Assembly: GCA_937864255.1 (NCBI GenBank)
Contig: CALMIT010000648.1
Coordinates: 1-6,134, forward strand
Source: an uncultured Saprospiraceae bacterium
Lineage (GTDB): Bacteria > Bacteroidota > Bacteroidia > Chitinophagales > Saprospiraceae
Direction of reading: 5' to 3'
Length of the DNA: 6,134 nucleotides
Made by a program: the position numbers and the translations under genes. The notes under the pieces were generated by a model that searched no databases, was not told the origin of the DNA, and saw only the letters and a list, made by a program, of their open reading frames with translations. Below are positions 1 to 6,134 of this stretch, one piece after another; position 1 is the first letter of the stretch, and every line of letters starts with the position of its first letter.

Positions 1-162
1 CATAAACCGCTCCAAAGTCCTGATTCTGTCTGGTTTACCTACCATCACGATATCACCGGAAATGGTTTTTACATTATCGGCGAAAAAACGGTTGGCAGCC
101 CCCACAATATCAGCGAACAAAATAGTTTCATCCAGATCCTTTACTAATTTTTTGATGTCCAT
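1..162 (-). CDS. SnoaL/NTF2-like small protein, N-terminal part (cut by window edge)
   Basis: This is the first 54 codons of a minus-strand gene whose remainder lies left of the window. The reading begins MDIKKLVKDLDETILFADIV and stays open to base 1. The pattern is a first helix, then an F-F-A-D-N-V stretch (about residues 26-31), then V-G-K-P-D-R with a following E-R-F (about 41-53). It resembles SnoaL-like members of the NTF2 fold, which often read 'YYxEDVVM...VGKxxNRxxE' in the same places. Such proteins are small cone-shaped alpha+beta barrels that bind or isomerise small molecules, and many have no known substrate. The ATG is preceded by an A-rich stretch with no Shine-Dalgarno sequence, and a TATTTTTG box lies about 44 bases upstream. 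The family call rests on resemblance over a short fragment, and no function can be assigned. Confidence 0.6.
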   Translation of the reverse strand, partial: MDIKKLVKDLDETILFADIVGAANRFFADNVKTISGDIVMVGKPDRIRTLERFM

Positions 163-205
163 CTCTGTTCTTTTTTTAATTTATTTTAATAAAAAACGAA
201 AGTAT

Positions 206-213
206 CAAAAATA
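206..213 (-). promoter_or_regulatory. Possible Bacteroidota -7 promoter box for the SnoaL-like gene
   Basis: The minus strand reads TATTTTTG, which fits the TAnnTTTG -7 consensus of the Bacteroidota primary sigma factor. Transcription would start near base 199, giving a leader of about 37 bases before the ATG at 162. No good TTTG -33 element is visible at the expected distance, and the DNA is AT-rich enough for chance matches. Confidence 0.35.
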
Positions 214-302
214 ATTATCTTTTTAAATTAAAAGATTTGAAAATCAGTTCATTACAACCCGGTTTATTTTTTGGAATAATAAGGGAGAAAATATTTTAAA
301 CT

Positions 303-321
303 ATTCGTTTTAAAAACGGAT
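303..321. repeat. Short near-perfect palindrome in the pruA upstream region
   Basis: The core CGTTTTAAAAACG (306-318) is a perfect palindrome around a central A, with partial extension to 303-321. It has no loop, so it is more like a dimeric protein-binding site than an RNA hairpin. The same TTCGTTTT half is found on the minus strand at 193-200. In DNA this AT-rich such matches can arise by chance, so an operator role is only a suggestion. Confidence 0.3.
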
Positions 322-376
322 TAAACAATATGAAAAATATTATAAAAACCGCCAGAGCGCTTATTTTCAAGTTTCT

Positions 377-406
377 CTGCTTTTTTCAAAAGCAGTTTAT
401 TCTTTT
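377..406 (+). terminator. Terminator-like hairpin in the pruA leader region
   Basis: The arms CTGCTTTT (377-384) and AAAAGCAG (388-395) form a perfect 8-bp stem with a three-base TTC loop, followed by TTTATTCTTTT (396-406). Stem plus T-rich tail is the form of an intrinsic terminator on the plus strand. On the minus strand the following bases are A-rich, so it would not work in that direction. Only three of the eight pairs are G-C, so strength is uncertain. No plus-strand gene ends just before it. It would therefore terminate a short leader RNA or an unannotated small RNA, or be a chance structure. An upstream CAGAG (353-357) can pair with CTCTG (375-379), which overlaps the left arm. Confidence 0.4.
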
Positions 407-525
407 CGGAACAAAACGGAAATTGAAAGAAAATACCTCCAAAAAGTCGGACTTACTTTTCAAACTTTTACTTTTGCCGGTGTTTATAAGACGAACATTT
501 ACCTACCAAATAAATTAATCTTTTT

Positions 526-2157
526 ATGTCAAACGCTTTTTTCAAAGTACCGCCGCCAAAGAACGAACCCGTATTAAATTACGCGCCGGGATCGCCCGAA
601 CGGGCAAAGCTAAAAGCCGTCATCGCGGATCTAAAATCGAAACATCTTGAAATACCGATGTACATCAACGGCAAAGCCGTCAAATCGGACAGGAAAGTGG
701 AAATACGTCCGCCCCACGAGATCAAACATACGCTGGGGCATTATTATAAAGGCGATTCTTCTCATGTACAAATGGCAATAGACGCGGCTCTGGCCGCCAA
801 ACCAGCCTGGGAAAATATGCCCTGGGAGGAGCGCGCCGCCATATTTTTGAAAGCAGCCGACCTGCTCGCAGGGCCTTATCGCGCCAAAATGAACGCCGCA
901 ACTATGCTTTGCCAGAGCAAAAGCGTTTATCAGGCAGAAATAGATTGCGTGGCGGAGTTGTGCGATTTTTATCGCTTCAATGCACAATACGCAACCGACA
1001 TTTACCACACGCAGCCGGAAAGTGCCCCCATGACCTGGAATCGCATGGAATACCGCGCGCTGGAAGGTTTTGTTTTTGCACTTACGCCTTTTAATTTTAC
1101 TTCCATAGCAGGCAATTTGCCCGCTTCGCCGGCGATCATGGGCAATACCGTGGTGTGGAAACCGGCAGAAACGCAGATATACAGTGCCGCGGTCATCATG
1201 GAGATTTTGATGGAAGCAGGTTTGCCGGAAGGCGTCATCAATCTCGTTTACGTGGACGGCCCGGTGGCGGGCGAGGTGATTTTTGAACACCCGGATTTTG
1301 CGGGCATACATTTTACCGGCAGTACCAAAGTTTTTCAATCGCTGTGGACTTTGATAGGCAAGAACATTGCAAAATATAAAAGTTACCCGCGCATCGTCGG
1401 CGAGACGGGCGGGAAGGATTTTGTAATGGTACACAAAAGCGCCGACCCAAAGCAGGTAGCTACGGCGCTCGTGCGTGGCGCATTTGAGTTTCAGGGGCAA
1501 AAATGTTCGGCGGCTTCGAGGGCTTACATCCCGAAATCGCTCTGGAAATCCGTTCAAAAATTTATGTTGGAAGACCTCGCAAGCATCAAAATGGGCAACC
1601 CGGAAGATTTTACCAATTTTTTCAATGCCGTCATTGATGAAAGAGCTTTTGACAAAATCAGCAATTACATCGCTCAGGCAAAAGAAGACCCCGACGTGGA
1701 AATTATTGCCGGCGGCAACTGCGATAAATCGAAAGGATATTTTATCGAACCTACCGTACTGTTGACCGAAAACCCGAAATACCGCACGATGTGCGAGGAG
1801 ATTTTCGGACCTGTGCTGACTATTTACGTTTACCCGGACAACAAATTTGAAGAGACGCTGGACCTGCTCGACAGTACTTCGCCATACGCGCTGACCGGAG
1901 CCATTTTTGCGAAAGAACGCGCCGCCGTTTTGACTGCTTCGCAAAAATTAAAACACGCTGCGGGCAATTTTTACATCAACGACAAACCCACCGGGGCGGT
2001 GGTCGGGCAGCAACCTTTCGGGGGAGCGCGCGCTTCCGGCACCAACGATAAAGCCGGCTCGGTGTTGAATTTGTACCGTTGGGTGTCGCCGAGAGCAATC
2101 AAAGAAAATTTCAACCCGCCGTCGGATTATCGCTATCCTTTCATGGCTGAAGAATAG
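526..2157 (+). CDS. pruA: L-glutamate gamma-semialdehyde (delta-1-pyrroline-5-carboxylate) dehydrogenase
   Basis: The enzyme oxidises L-glutamate 5-semialdehyde, the open form of pyrroline-5-carboxylate, to glutamate with NAD+, the last step of proline catabolism in the cytoplasm. The 543 residues span a full aldehyde dehydrogenase of the ALDH4 type (group 1, as in mitochondria), standing alone and not fused to proline dehydrogenase as in PutA. Visible motifs are T-P-F-N-F at 187-191 and W-K-P-A at 211-214 (cofactor site), F-T-G-S-T at 263-267, the general base Glu293 in GETGGK, the catalytic Cys327 in FQGQKCSAASR, EEIFGPV at 424-430, and the aldehyde-anchoring C-terminal stretch ending in PFGGARASGTNDKAGS (497-512). 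The start is supported by the N-terminus MSNAFFKVPPPKNEPV, typical of Bacteroidota homologues. There is no Shine-Dalgarno sequence; the ATG follows a run of T. The proline dehydrogenase partner is not in the window. A membrane protein gene follows after six bases. Confidence 0.96.
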   Translation: MSNAFFKVPPPKNEPVLNYAPGSPERAKLKAVIADLKSKHLEIPMYINGKAVKSDRKVEIRPPHEIKHTLGHYYKGDSSHVQMAIDAALAAKPAWENMPWEERAAIFLKAADLLAGPYRAKMNAATMLCQSKSVYQAEIDCVAELCDFYRFNAQYATDIYHTQPESAPMTWNRMEYRALEGFVFALTPFNFTSIAGNLPASPAIMGNTVVWKPAETQIYSAAVIMEILMEAGLPEGVINLVYVDGPVAGEVIFEHPDFAGIHFTGSTKVFQSLWTLIGKNIAKYKSYPRIVGETGGKDFVMVHKSADPKQVATALVRGAFEFQGQKCSAASRAYIPKSLWKSVQKFMLEDLASIKMGNPEDFTNFFNAVIDERAFDKISNYIAQAKEDPDVEIIAGGNCDKSKGYFIEPTVLLTENPKYRTMCEEIFGPVLTIYVYPDNKFEETLDLLDSTSPYALTGAIFAKERAAVLTASQKLKHAAGNFYINDKPTGAVVGQQPFGGARASGTNDKAGSVLNLYRWVSPRAIKENFNPPSDYRYPFMAEE

Positions 2158-2163
2158 GCACAC

Positions 2164-2850
2164 ATGAAAAAGCAGGAAAAACGCAGGGCTGTAAATCCGC
2201 TGATTTTCGTCGCCGGAATCATCATCGGGGTGCTCGTCCTGCGTTTTGCTCTGATCAATCGTTTTCTATTTTTCCTCATCTTAATTGCGGGCGCATTTGG
2301 CGCGCTGGGGTACATTTTGTACAAAATTGTTGCAGATTACCAGCAGAGAAAACAGTTTGCCCGTTCATCCGGCGGCAGGTTTGACCAGCGCACCACGATT
2401 TGCCGGGATCAGATAGATCGTTTGAAAAAAGAGTTGCAGGAAATAGAAAATTCGATCGCAGAGTTGCAAAACGAGTTAGAAAAACCTGTTTTAAAAAATG
2501 CGTCCACACTGACGCGTCTGGAAAATTTGCTGGCTTCTTTTCAAAATGAAAAAGCGCTGCGGGAAGCCAAGATCAAATTTTATGAAACCTGCCTGAATAA
2601 GTTGGAGACGCTGCAACACAACCGAAAACTGGTGGAACAACTCGCCGAAAAAACTCATCAACTGAAACAACTCAGAGAGAATCGTTATGAAGAAATGGCC
2701 GACATGGAGGCTTTCAAAACCCAACTTGCCTTCGACGAAGGTTTTTTTGAAACGATGGACGAGCTATCCATCCGCATTCAAAAAACAGAATCTCTCGCAG
2801 AGTCCGAAAATCTGCAAAAAGAACTGGAAATCATGACGAAAGAAATCTGA
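2164..2850 (+). CDS. Unrecognised membrane-hairpin coiled-coil protein
   Basis: I do not recognise a family for this 228-residue protein. A basic N-terminus (MKKQEKRR) is followed by two hydrophobic segments, about residues 11-31 and 34-56, separated by only a short Asn-Arg turn. After them comes a basic patch (QQRKQFARSS, 60-69). By the positive-inside rule both ends should be cytoplasmic, with a tight hairpin in the inner membrane. Residues about 74-175 are rich in Glu, Lys, Leu and Gln with heptad-like spacing and few prolines (one near 108), so a long alpha-helical coiled coil is likely. A second helical stretch runs from about 176 to 228. No catalytic motif is seen. The gene starts six bases after the pruA stop, so it is probably co-transcribed, although shared transcription does not show a shared function. 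It ends six bases before the convergent rseP stop. Scaffold or membrane-shaping roles are possible but unsupported. Confidence 0.85.
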   Translation: MKKQEKRRAVNPLIFVAGIIIGVLVLRFALINRFLFFLILIAGAFGALGYILYKIVADYQQRKQFARSSGGRFDQRTTICRDQIDRLKKELQEIENSIAELQNELEKPVLKNASTLTRLENLLASFQNEKALREAKIKFYETCLNKLETLQHNRKLVEQLAEKTHQLKQLRENRYEEMADMEAFKTQLAFDEGFFETMDELSIRIQKTESLAESENLQKELEIMTKEI

Positions 2851-2856
2851 TTTTTT

Positions 2857-4260
2857 CTAATTGCAACCCCTCAGCACGTCCAGTCCGTTGGCATAAATTA
2901 CCAAACCGAGTACGAGTACGAAGCCTGCGGTCGTGGCATATTCCAAAAATTTATCGCTCGGTTTGCGTCCGGTAAATACTTCCCAAAGCAGGAACATCAC
3001 GTGTCCGCCGTCGAGCGCCGGAATCGGCAATAAGTTCATAAATGCAAGGATGAGCGACACAATCGCGGTCATATTCCAAAATCTTTCCCAGTCCCACTGC
3101 GTGCCGTACAATTTTGCAAAAGTGCCGAAGCCGCCCAGGCTCTCGGAGGGTTTGATATGTCCTGAAAACATCCGCCCAAAAGCTTTGACCTGGTCAGAAA
3201 GAAAAGTCCAGCCTTTCGTGAATCCCATCAAAAAAGCCTGCCCCACGCCATAATCTTCACGTTTTACTTCAAAAAACTTTTCGGGGCCAAAAGGAGCGAA
3301 ACCGATCGTTCCCTCTTCGGTCGTCGTCATGGAAAGTTGAACCGTATCTTTGCTGTTCCGCAGGACGGTTACAGTTACCGGTGCATTTTTCTGCGTTTTG
3401 ATTTTATTATAAAACTCATGGAAATACAAAGTCTGTTCGCTATTCAAGGCGATTACTTTGTCATTTTCACGCAGCCCGGCGCCTTCGGCAGGCGAGCCTT
3501 TCACTACTTCGCCCACTTCTATCGGCTGCCTTGCGCCAAAAATCCGCTTGTCTTTATTTTTATTGCTCGAAAGCAAGGAGGTAAATTTCGGATCGATGGC
3601 GAGGTCGATTTTCTCGCCGTTTCTTTCCACGGTCATGCTTTTGGCGTCATTGATCACTACCGCCCTTACCAGTTCTTTATCAGAAAATTTTTCAAAAGGC
3701 GCGCCGCCGATGGAAAGAATTTTATCGCCGTCGCGCAGTCCCATCTCGCGCCCCAAAGAATCCGCGTAGATGCCGTAAGTCACATTTTGAGCGGGAAGAT
3801 ATTCCTCGCCCCAGTACCACAAAACGAAACCAAAAAGCAGGAAGCCGAGCAAAAAATTGACTGTAACGCCGCCGAGCATGATGATGAGTCTTTGCCAGGC
3901 TGGCTTGGAGCGAAACTCCCAGGGTTGTGGTGGTTTGGCGAGTTGTTCGCGGTCAAAACTCTCATCCACCATACCGGCTATTTTTACGTACCCGCCCAGC
4001 GGCAGCCAGCCAAGTCCGTATTCGGTCACGTCTTCGTCGTCATTTTCAAAATCCTGATTTTTGCTGAGCGCAGTTTTTACCTGCCAGGAGCCGTTCAGTT
4101 TTTTGGCTTTTATCAAAGAAATCCAGGGATCAAAAAACAGGTAAAATTTTTCTGCCCGGGTTTTAAACCACCTGGCGGGCAAAAAGTGTCCCATTTCATG
4201 CAAAATGATTAAAATACAAAGGCTCAACATCAATTGGCCTATCATAATTAAATAATCCAT
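2857..4260 (-). CDS. rseP: RseP-family site-2 intramembrane zinc metalloprotease
   Basis: Site-2 proteases cut transmembrane segments of anti-sigma factors and leftover signal peptides in the inner membrane. The 467 residues show the complete family layout. The first membrane helix carries the zinc motif HEMGH (His21, Glu22, His25), followed by the membrane-edge segment WLPLGGYVKIAGM (85-97) and a second helix at about 124-149. Two PDZ domains follow, at about 160-235 (GLRDGDKI at 174-181) and 243-315 (SPAEGAGLRENDKVI). A third helix leads into NLLPIPALDGGH (409-420), where Asp417 is the third zinc ligand, and a last helix is at about 443-460. The PPQPWEFRSKPAWQRLIIMLGG stretch (110-131) is typical of Bacteroidota RseP. 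The length is close to the 450 residues of the E. coli protein. The start places the HExxH motif about 20 residues in, as expected. The gene is downstream of gpsA on the same strand. Residues about 51-80 look longer than usual and include an acidic patch. Confidence 0.95.
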   Translation of the reverse strand: MDYLIMIGQLMLSLCILIILHEMGHFLPARWFKTRAEKFYLFFDPWISLIKAKKLNGSWQVKTALSKNQDFENDDEDVTEYGLGWLPLGGYVKIAGMVDESFDREQLAKPPQPWEFRSKPAWQRLIIMLGGVTVNFLLGFLLFGFVLWYWGEEYLPAQNVTYGIYADSLGREMGLRDGDKILSIGGAPFEKFSDKELVRAVVINDAKSMTVERNGEKIDLAIDPKFTSLLSSNKNKDKRIFGARQPIEVGEVVKGSPAEGAGLRENDKVIALNSEQTLYFHEFYNKIKTQKNAPVTVTVLRNSKDTVQLSMTTTEEGTIGFAPFGPEKFFEVKREDYGVGQAFLMGFTKGWTFLSDQVKAFGRMFSGHIKPSESLGGFGTFAKLYGTQWDWERFWNMTAIVSLILAFMNLLPIPALDGGHVMFLLWEVFTGRKPSDKFLEYATTAGFVLVLGLVIYANGLDVLRGCN

Positions 4261-4308
4261 ACAAGCTGTATAAAGTTTTTTAAAATGGACTTTCTCTCAA
4301 ACAGGTTG

Positions 4309-4316
4309 CAAATGTA
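4309..4316 (-). promoter_or_regulatory. Likely -7 promoter box for rseP
   Basis: The minus strand reads TACATTTG, an exact match to the Bacteroidota TAnnTTTG -7 consensus. It would start transcription near base 4302, leaving about 42 bases before the rseP ATG. A clear TTTG at -33 is missing. Its position in the gap between gpsA and rseP suggests that rseP has its own promoter, whether or not it also receives read-through from gpsA. Confidence 0.45.
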
Positions 4317-4337
4317 GAATAAAGACGCAAGTTTTCT

Positions 4338-4367
4338 AAAAAGGACTATACCAATGTACCTTATTGG
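4338..4367 (-). terminator. Weak hairpin downstream of gpsA, possible terminator
   Basis: On the minus strand, AAGGTAC can pair with GTA and then CCTT across a four-base bulge, ending in a short run of T (positions 4362 down to 4338). A competing pairing is CCAAT with ATTGG (4351-4355 and 4363-4367). The stems are short and the two folds exclude each other. This is the best terminator candidate between the gpsA stop and the rseP promoter box, but the call is weak. Confidence 0.22.
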
Positions 4368-4403
4368 CGACGAATGGCGGCGGACGAAGGATGGAAGCAT
4401 TTT

Positions 4404-5444
4404 TTACATAAAATCCACGTCCACATCATAAGGGTAACGCATCAGAAATTCGATAGCGCGTTCGATTTCAAAATTTTCAAAAACAATTTTGTACAAAGTC
4501 TGGGTTATCGGCACATGCAGTTTGTATTGTTTTGCGAGTAAATTAGCTATTTTCAGAGTGCGCACACCTTCGGCAAGTTCGGGCATGGAAGCCTGTATTT
4601 CACTCAGTTTTTCGCCCTGCCCCAGCCGGTATCCGAAAGTAAAATTCCGGCTTTCTTTGCTGGTAGCCGTCGCCACCAGGTCGCCGATGCCCGCCGTACC
4701 AAAAAACGCCTGACTCGTAGCGCCCATCGCTTTGCCGAAATACACCATTTCTACCAACCCGCGTGTAATGAGCATGGCCTGAATATTTTTTCCCAAGCCG
4801 ATGCCGCGCAAAATACCGGAACCAATGGCGATAATATTTTTTAAAGCGCCGGCCAATTCTGCGCCTATCAGGTCGTAAGTGCCAAAAACATGGAACGAAG
4901 GGCTGGACAAAACTTTTTTGCCGATGTCAATTACTTCGTCAAACCGGCTTCCGATGACGGTAGCCGTAGGCTGCCCTTGCAAAATTTCGGTGGCGAGATT
5001 TGGCCCCGACAGGCAACCCACCCGCACCACCACAGTTTCCTGCAAAATCACCTCGCTCATCGTGCTGACCTGCTCTTTTAGTAGTGGTTGATCCGGCAAA
5101 ATATCTATATCTGCGCCGGCCACATCAAAACCTTTCGTGCCGTGGATCATGATGTGAAAAGGATGCAAAAAAGGCGAAATTTCCTGCATTAATCCCCGAA
5201 AGTTGTCGGAGGGCACAACCGGAAAAAGCAGGTTGCAGGTTTCGGCTATTTCTTCGAGGCTGGTTGTACCGCGCACTCTTTTGCTCAGCCGGATGCCCAG
5301 GTTTTCGTGAGACTGGTTGATAACGTCCACCACTTCCTGTTTTCTGGAATACAGCAGCACGTCAACATTACGCGACAGCAGCATTGCGATGGCAGTACCA
5401 AAACTCCCTGCTCCCAAAACCCCGACCGGCTGATTATTTTTCAT
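4404..5444 (-). CDS. gpsA: NAD(P)-dependent glycerol-3-phosphate dehydrogenase
   Basis: GpsA reduces dihydroxyacetone phosphate to sn-glycerol-3-phosphate, the backbone for phospholipid synthesis, in the cytoplasm. The 346 residues match the family's usual size (339 in E. coli). The N-terminal Rossmann fold shows GAGSFGTA at 11-18, V-V-P-S at 76-79 and H-G-T-K-G-F at 101-106. LSGPN lies at 145-149. The helical C-terminal domain holds ELAGALKNI (196-204) with the catalytic Lys202, NIQAMLITRGLVEM (220-233), GIGDLVATATSKESRNFTFG (252-271) with Asp255 and the Arg266-Asn267 pair, and EGVRT at 292-296. Nothing essential is missing. The start places the dinucleotide motif about ten residues in, as expected. 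An AT-rich gap of 116 bases separates it from the divergent hydrolase. Downstream, rseP lies on the same strand after 143 bases, too far to be sure of an operon. Confidence 0.96.
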   Translation of the reverse strand: MKNNQPVGVLGAGSFGTAIAMLLSRNVDVLLYSRKQEVVDVINQSHENLGIRLSKRVRGTTSLEEIAETCNLLFPVVPSDNFRGLMQEISPFLHPFHIMIHGTKGFDVAGADIDILPDQPLLKEQVSTMSEVILQETVVVRVGCLSGPNLATEILQGQPTATVIGSRFDEVIDIGKKVLSSPSFHVFGTYDLIGAELAGALKNIIAIGSGILRGIGLGKNIQAMLITRGLVEMVYFGKAMGATSQAFFGTAGIGDLVATATSKESRNFTFGYRLGQGEKLSEIQASMPELAEGVRTLKIANLLAKQYKLHVPITQTLYKIVFENFEIERAIEFLMRYPYDVDVDFM

Positions 5445-5465
5445 TTTAAAAATTTCGAATAATAC

Positions 5466-5514
5466 GGGCGGTAAATTAGCAGTGTTTTTTCAAGCTATCA
5501 AAAACTATCCGCCC
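5466..5514. repeat. Nested inverted repeats between gpsA and the hydrolase gene
   Basis: GGGCGG (5466-5471) and CCGCCC (5509-5514) form a six-base perfect inverted repeat that stands out in AT-rich DNA. Inside it, TAGC (5477-5480) faces GCTA (5494-5497). CTATC also occurs twice in direct orientation, at 5495-5499 and 5505-5509, ten bases apart, about one helical turn. The block sits between two divergent starts, where a shared operator could lie. The arms are short, so chance is not excluded, and no consensus promoter box is clear in this gap. Confidence 0.3.
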
Positions 5515-5560
5515 AAAATTGCGTTCATTTTTCCCGTTTACACGATAAATAAAACTTTCC

Positions 5561-6134
5561 ATGTTTTTCAAGCTGTTTTCTTCCCTGGCATTTTGGGCAA
5601 TCTCGCTGATCATTTTTGCGCAAGATGTTGAATTTCCGGCACAAGCCGAAACAGGCCCCGGAGGCGCCGATTATGTACACGACTCTGTCATTTTTCAAAA
5701 TTATGCCGATGAGCCGGATGGCTACTGGCTTTTTGAACCCGCCAAACCCAAACCTGCCGAAGCGCCCGTCGTCGTTTTCATGCACGGTTATTCTGCCTAC
5801 AACCCGATGGTTTTTGGCGGTTGGATAAGCCACCTGGTCAGAAAAGGTAATATTGTCGTATTTCCGAGGTATCAAAAAAATCTGTTCACACCGTCGCCGG
5901 ATCAATTTGTATCCAACACGGCGACTGCCATAAAAAATGCTCTGAAAGAATTGAAAAGCGGCGACCACGTTCGGCCGAGCGATGCGCCGGTGTGTATGGT
6001 GGGTCACTCTTTCGGCGGCGCTATTATTGCAAATATGAGTACGGAATGGGAGGCGCTCGGCATTCCAAAGCCGGCGGGCATCATGCTCGTCAGCCCCGGT
6101 ACCGGGCCTTTCAGAAGTTTTGAATTACCTTCTT
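5561..6134 (+). CDS. Secreted alpha/beta hydrolase, N-terminal part (cut by window edge)
   Basis: The first 191 codons are present and the frame is still open at the last base. Residues 1-20 (MFFKLFSSLAFWAISLIIFA) form a signal peptide with likely cleavage before Gln21, as is common in Bacteroidota exported proteins. The mature part has the alpha/beta-hydrolase landmarks: a strand running into F-M-H-G-Y (73-77), which supplies the oxyanion hole, and the nucleophile elbow GHSFGG (148-153) with Ser150. The acid and His of the triad would lie beyond the window. The surrounding wording (HGYSAYNP..FGGWISHLVRKGNIVVFPRYQ) recalls chlorophyllase- or dienelactone-hydrolase-like esterases, but the substrate cannot be told from the sequence. 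It is divergent from gpsA. The start is the first ATG before the signal peptide, with no Shine-Dalgarno sequence. Confidence 0.88.
   Translation, partial: MFFKLFSSLAFWAISLIIFAQDVEFPAQAETGPGGADYVHDSVIFQNYADEPDGYWLFEPAKPKPAEAPVVVFMHGYSAYNPMVFGGWISHLVRKGNIVVFPRYQKNLFTPSPDQFVSNTATAIKNALKELKSGDHVRPSDAPVCMVGHSFGGAIIANMSTEWEALGIPKPAGIMLVSPGTGPFRSFELPS

Larger units (their letters stand above)
163..525. other. AT-rich divergent intergenic region between the SnoaL-like gene and pruA
   Basis: These 363 bases separate two divergently transcribed genes and should hold both promoters. A short open frame at 330-518 (plus, 62 codons) would give a protein dominated by Lys, Phe and Leu. That is what translated AT-rich noncoding DNA looks like, and no start signal or recognisable domain supports it, so it is not called as a gene. 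Structures that can be seen are a palindrome at 303-321, a terminator-like hairpin at 377-406 and three ACTTTT copies at 455-475. A degenerate plus-strand promoter (TTTG at 236-239 and TATTTTTTG at 265-273, one base off in both the box and the spacing) would start a transcript near base 280. The 5' leader of pruA would then be about 240 bases, unusually long. Confidence 0.6.

Noticed and set aside
455..475. Three ACTTTT copies that could be taken for a tandem repeat
   Set aside because: The spacing is irregular and the unit is very short in AT-rich DNA, so chance explains it.
330..518. A 62-codon open frame before pruA
   Set aside because: Its Lys-, Phe- and Leu-dominated product matches translated AT-rich noncoding DNA. 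It runs through the terminator-like hairpin and has no start signal or recognisable domain.
631..1944. A 437-codon open frame on the minus strand, inside pruA
   Set aside because: It lies wholly antisense to a gene with every ALDH motif intact. Its product is rich in Arg, His, Phe and Cys with no recognisable domain, as expected from the codon bias of the true gene read backwards.
2838..2860. Possible bidirectional terminator between the coiled-coil gene and rseP
   Set aside because: The only pairing (AGAAA with TTTCT) is short and made almost entirely of A-T pairs, so the TTTTTT run alone is not enough to call a terminator.
3337..4212. A 291-codon open frame on the plus strand, inside rseP
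   Set aside because: It is fully antisense to the well-supported RseP coding sequence, and its translation has no family resemblance and an unnatural Phe-, His- and Arg-rich composition.
5525..6007. A 160-codon minus-strand open frame over the hydrolase
   Set aside because: It runs opposite to a frame with a signal peptide and a GHSFGG motif. The reversed product has no domain signal.

Overview
The window reads as ordinary chromosomal DNA of a member of the Bacteroidota, possibly the Saprospiria or a nearby lineage. The evidence is indirect. There are no Shine-Dalgarno sequences ahead of the starts, some upstream regions carry TAnnTTTG-type -7 boxes, intergenic DNA is AT-rich, and the PruA and RseP sequences have the wording typical of that phylum (for example PPQPWEFRSKPAWQRL in RseP). 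No mobile element, CRISPR array, tRNA or rRNA was seen.

Layout, left to right. (1) Positions 1-162, minus strand: the first 54 codons of a small SnoaL/NTF2-like protein that runs off the left edge. (2) Positions 163-525: a 363-base AT-rich gap. It holds a perfect 8-bp hairpin with a T-rich tail (377-406), a short palindrome and no convincing gene. (3) Positions 526-2157, plus: pruA, delta-1-pyrroline-5-carboxylate dehydrogenase, with all catalytic motifs intact. (4) Positions 2164-2850, plus: an unrecognised 228-residue protein with a two-helix membrane hairpin and a long coiled coil, six bases after pruA and so probably on the same transcript. (5) Positions 2857-4260, minus: rseP, the site-2 intramembrane zinc protease, convergent with the previous gene across only six bases. 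(6) Positions 4404-5444, minus: gpsA, glycerol-3-phosphate dehydrogenase. The 143-base gap between it and rseP holds a good -7 box for rseP and weak hairpins. (7) Positions 5561-6134, plus: the start of a secreted alpha/beta hydrolase, divergent from gpsA and cut by the right edge.

The genes do not form one pathway. PruA completes proline breakdown to glutamate, GpsA supplies glycerol-3-phosphate for phospholipid synthesis, and RseP cleaves membrane proteins within the bilayer. The hydrolase would act on an unknown ester or amide outside the cytoplasm. I found no clear new multi-gene system. The items most worth a second look are the unknown membrane coiled-coil protein behind pruA and the terminator-like hairpin in the pruA leader.
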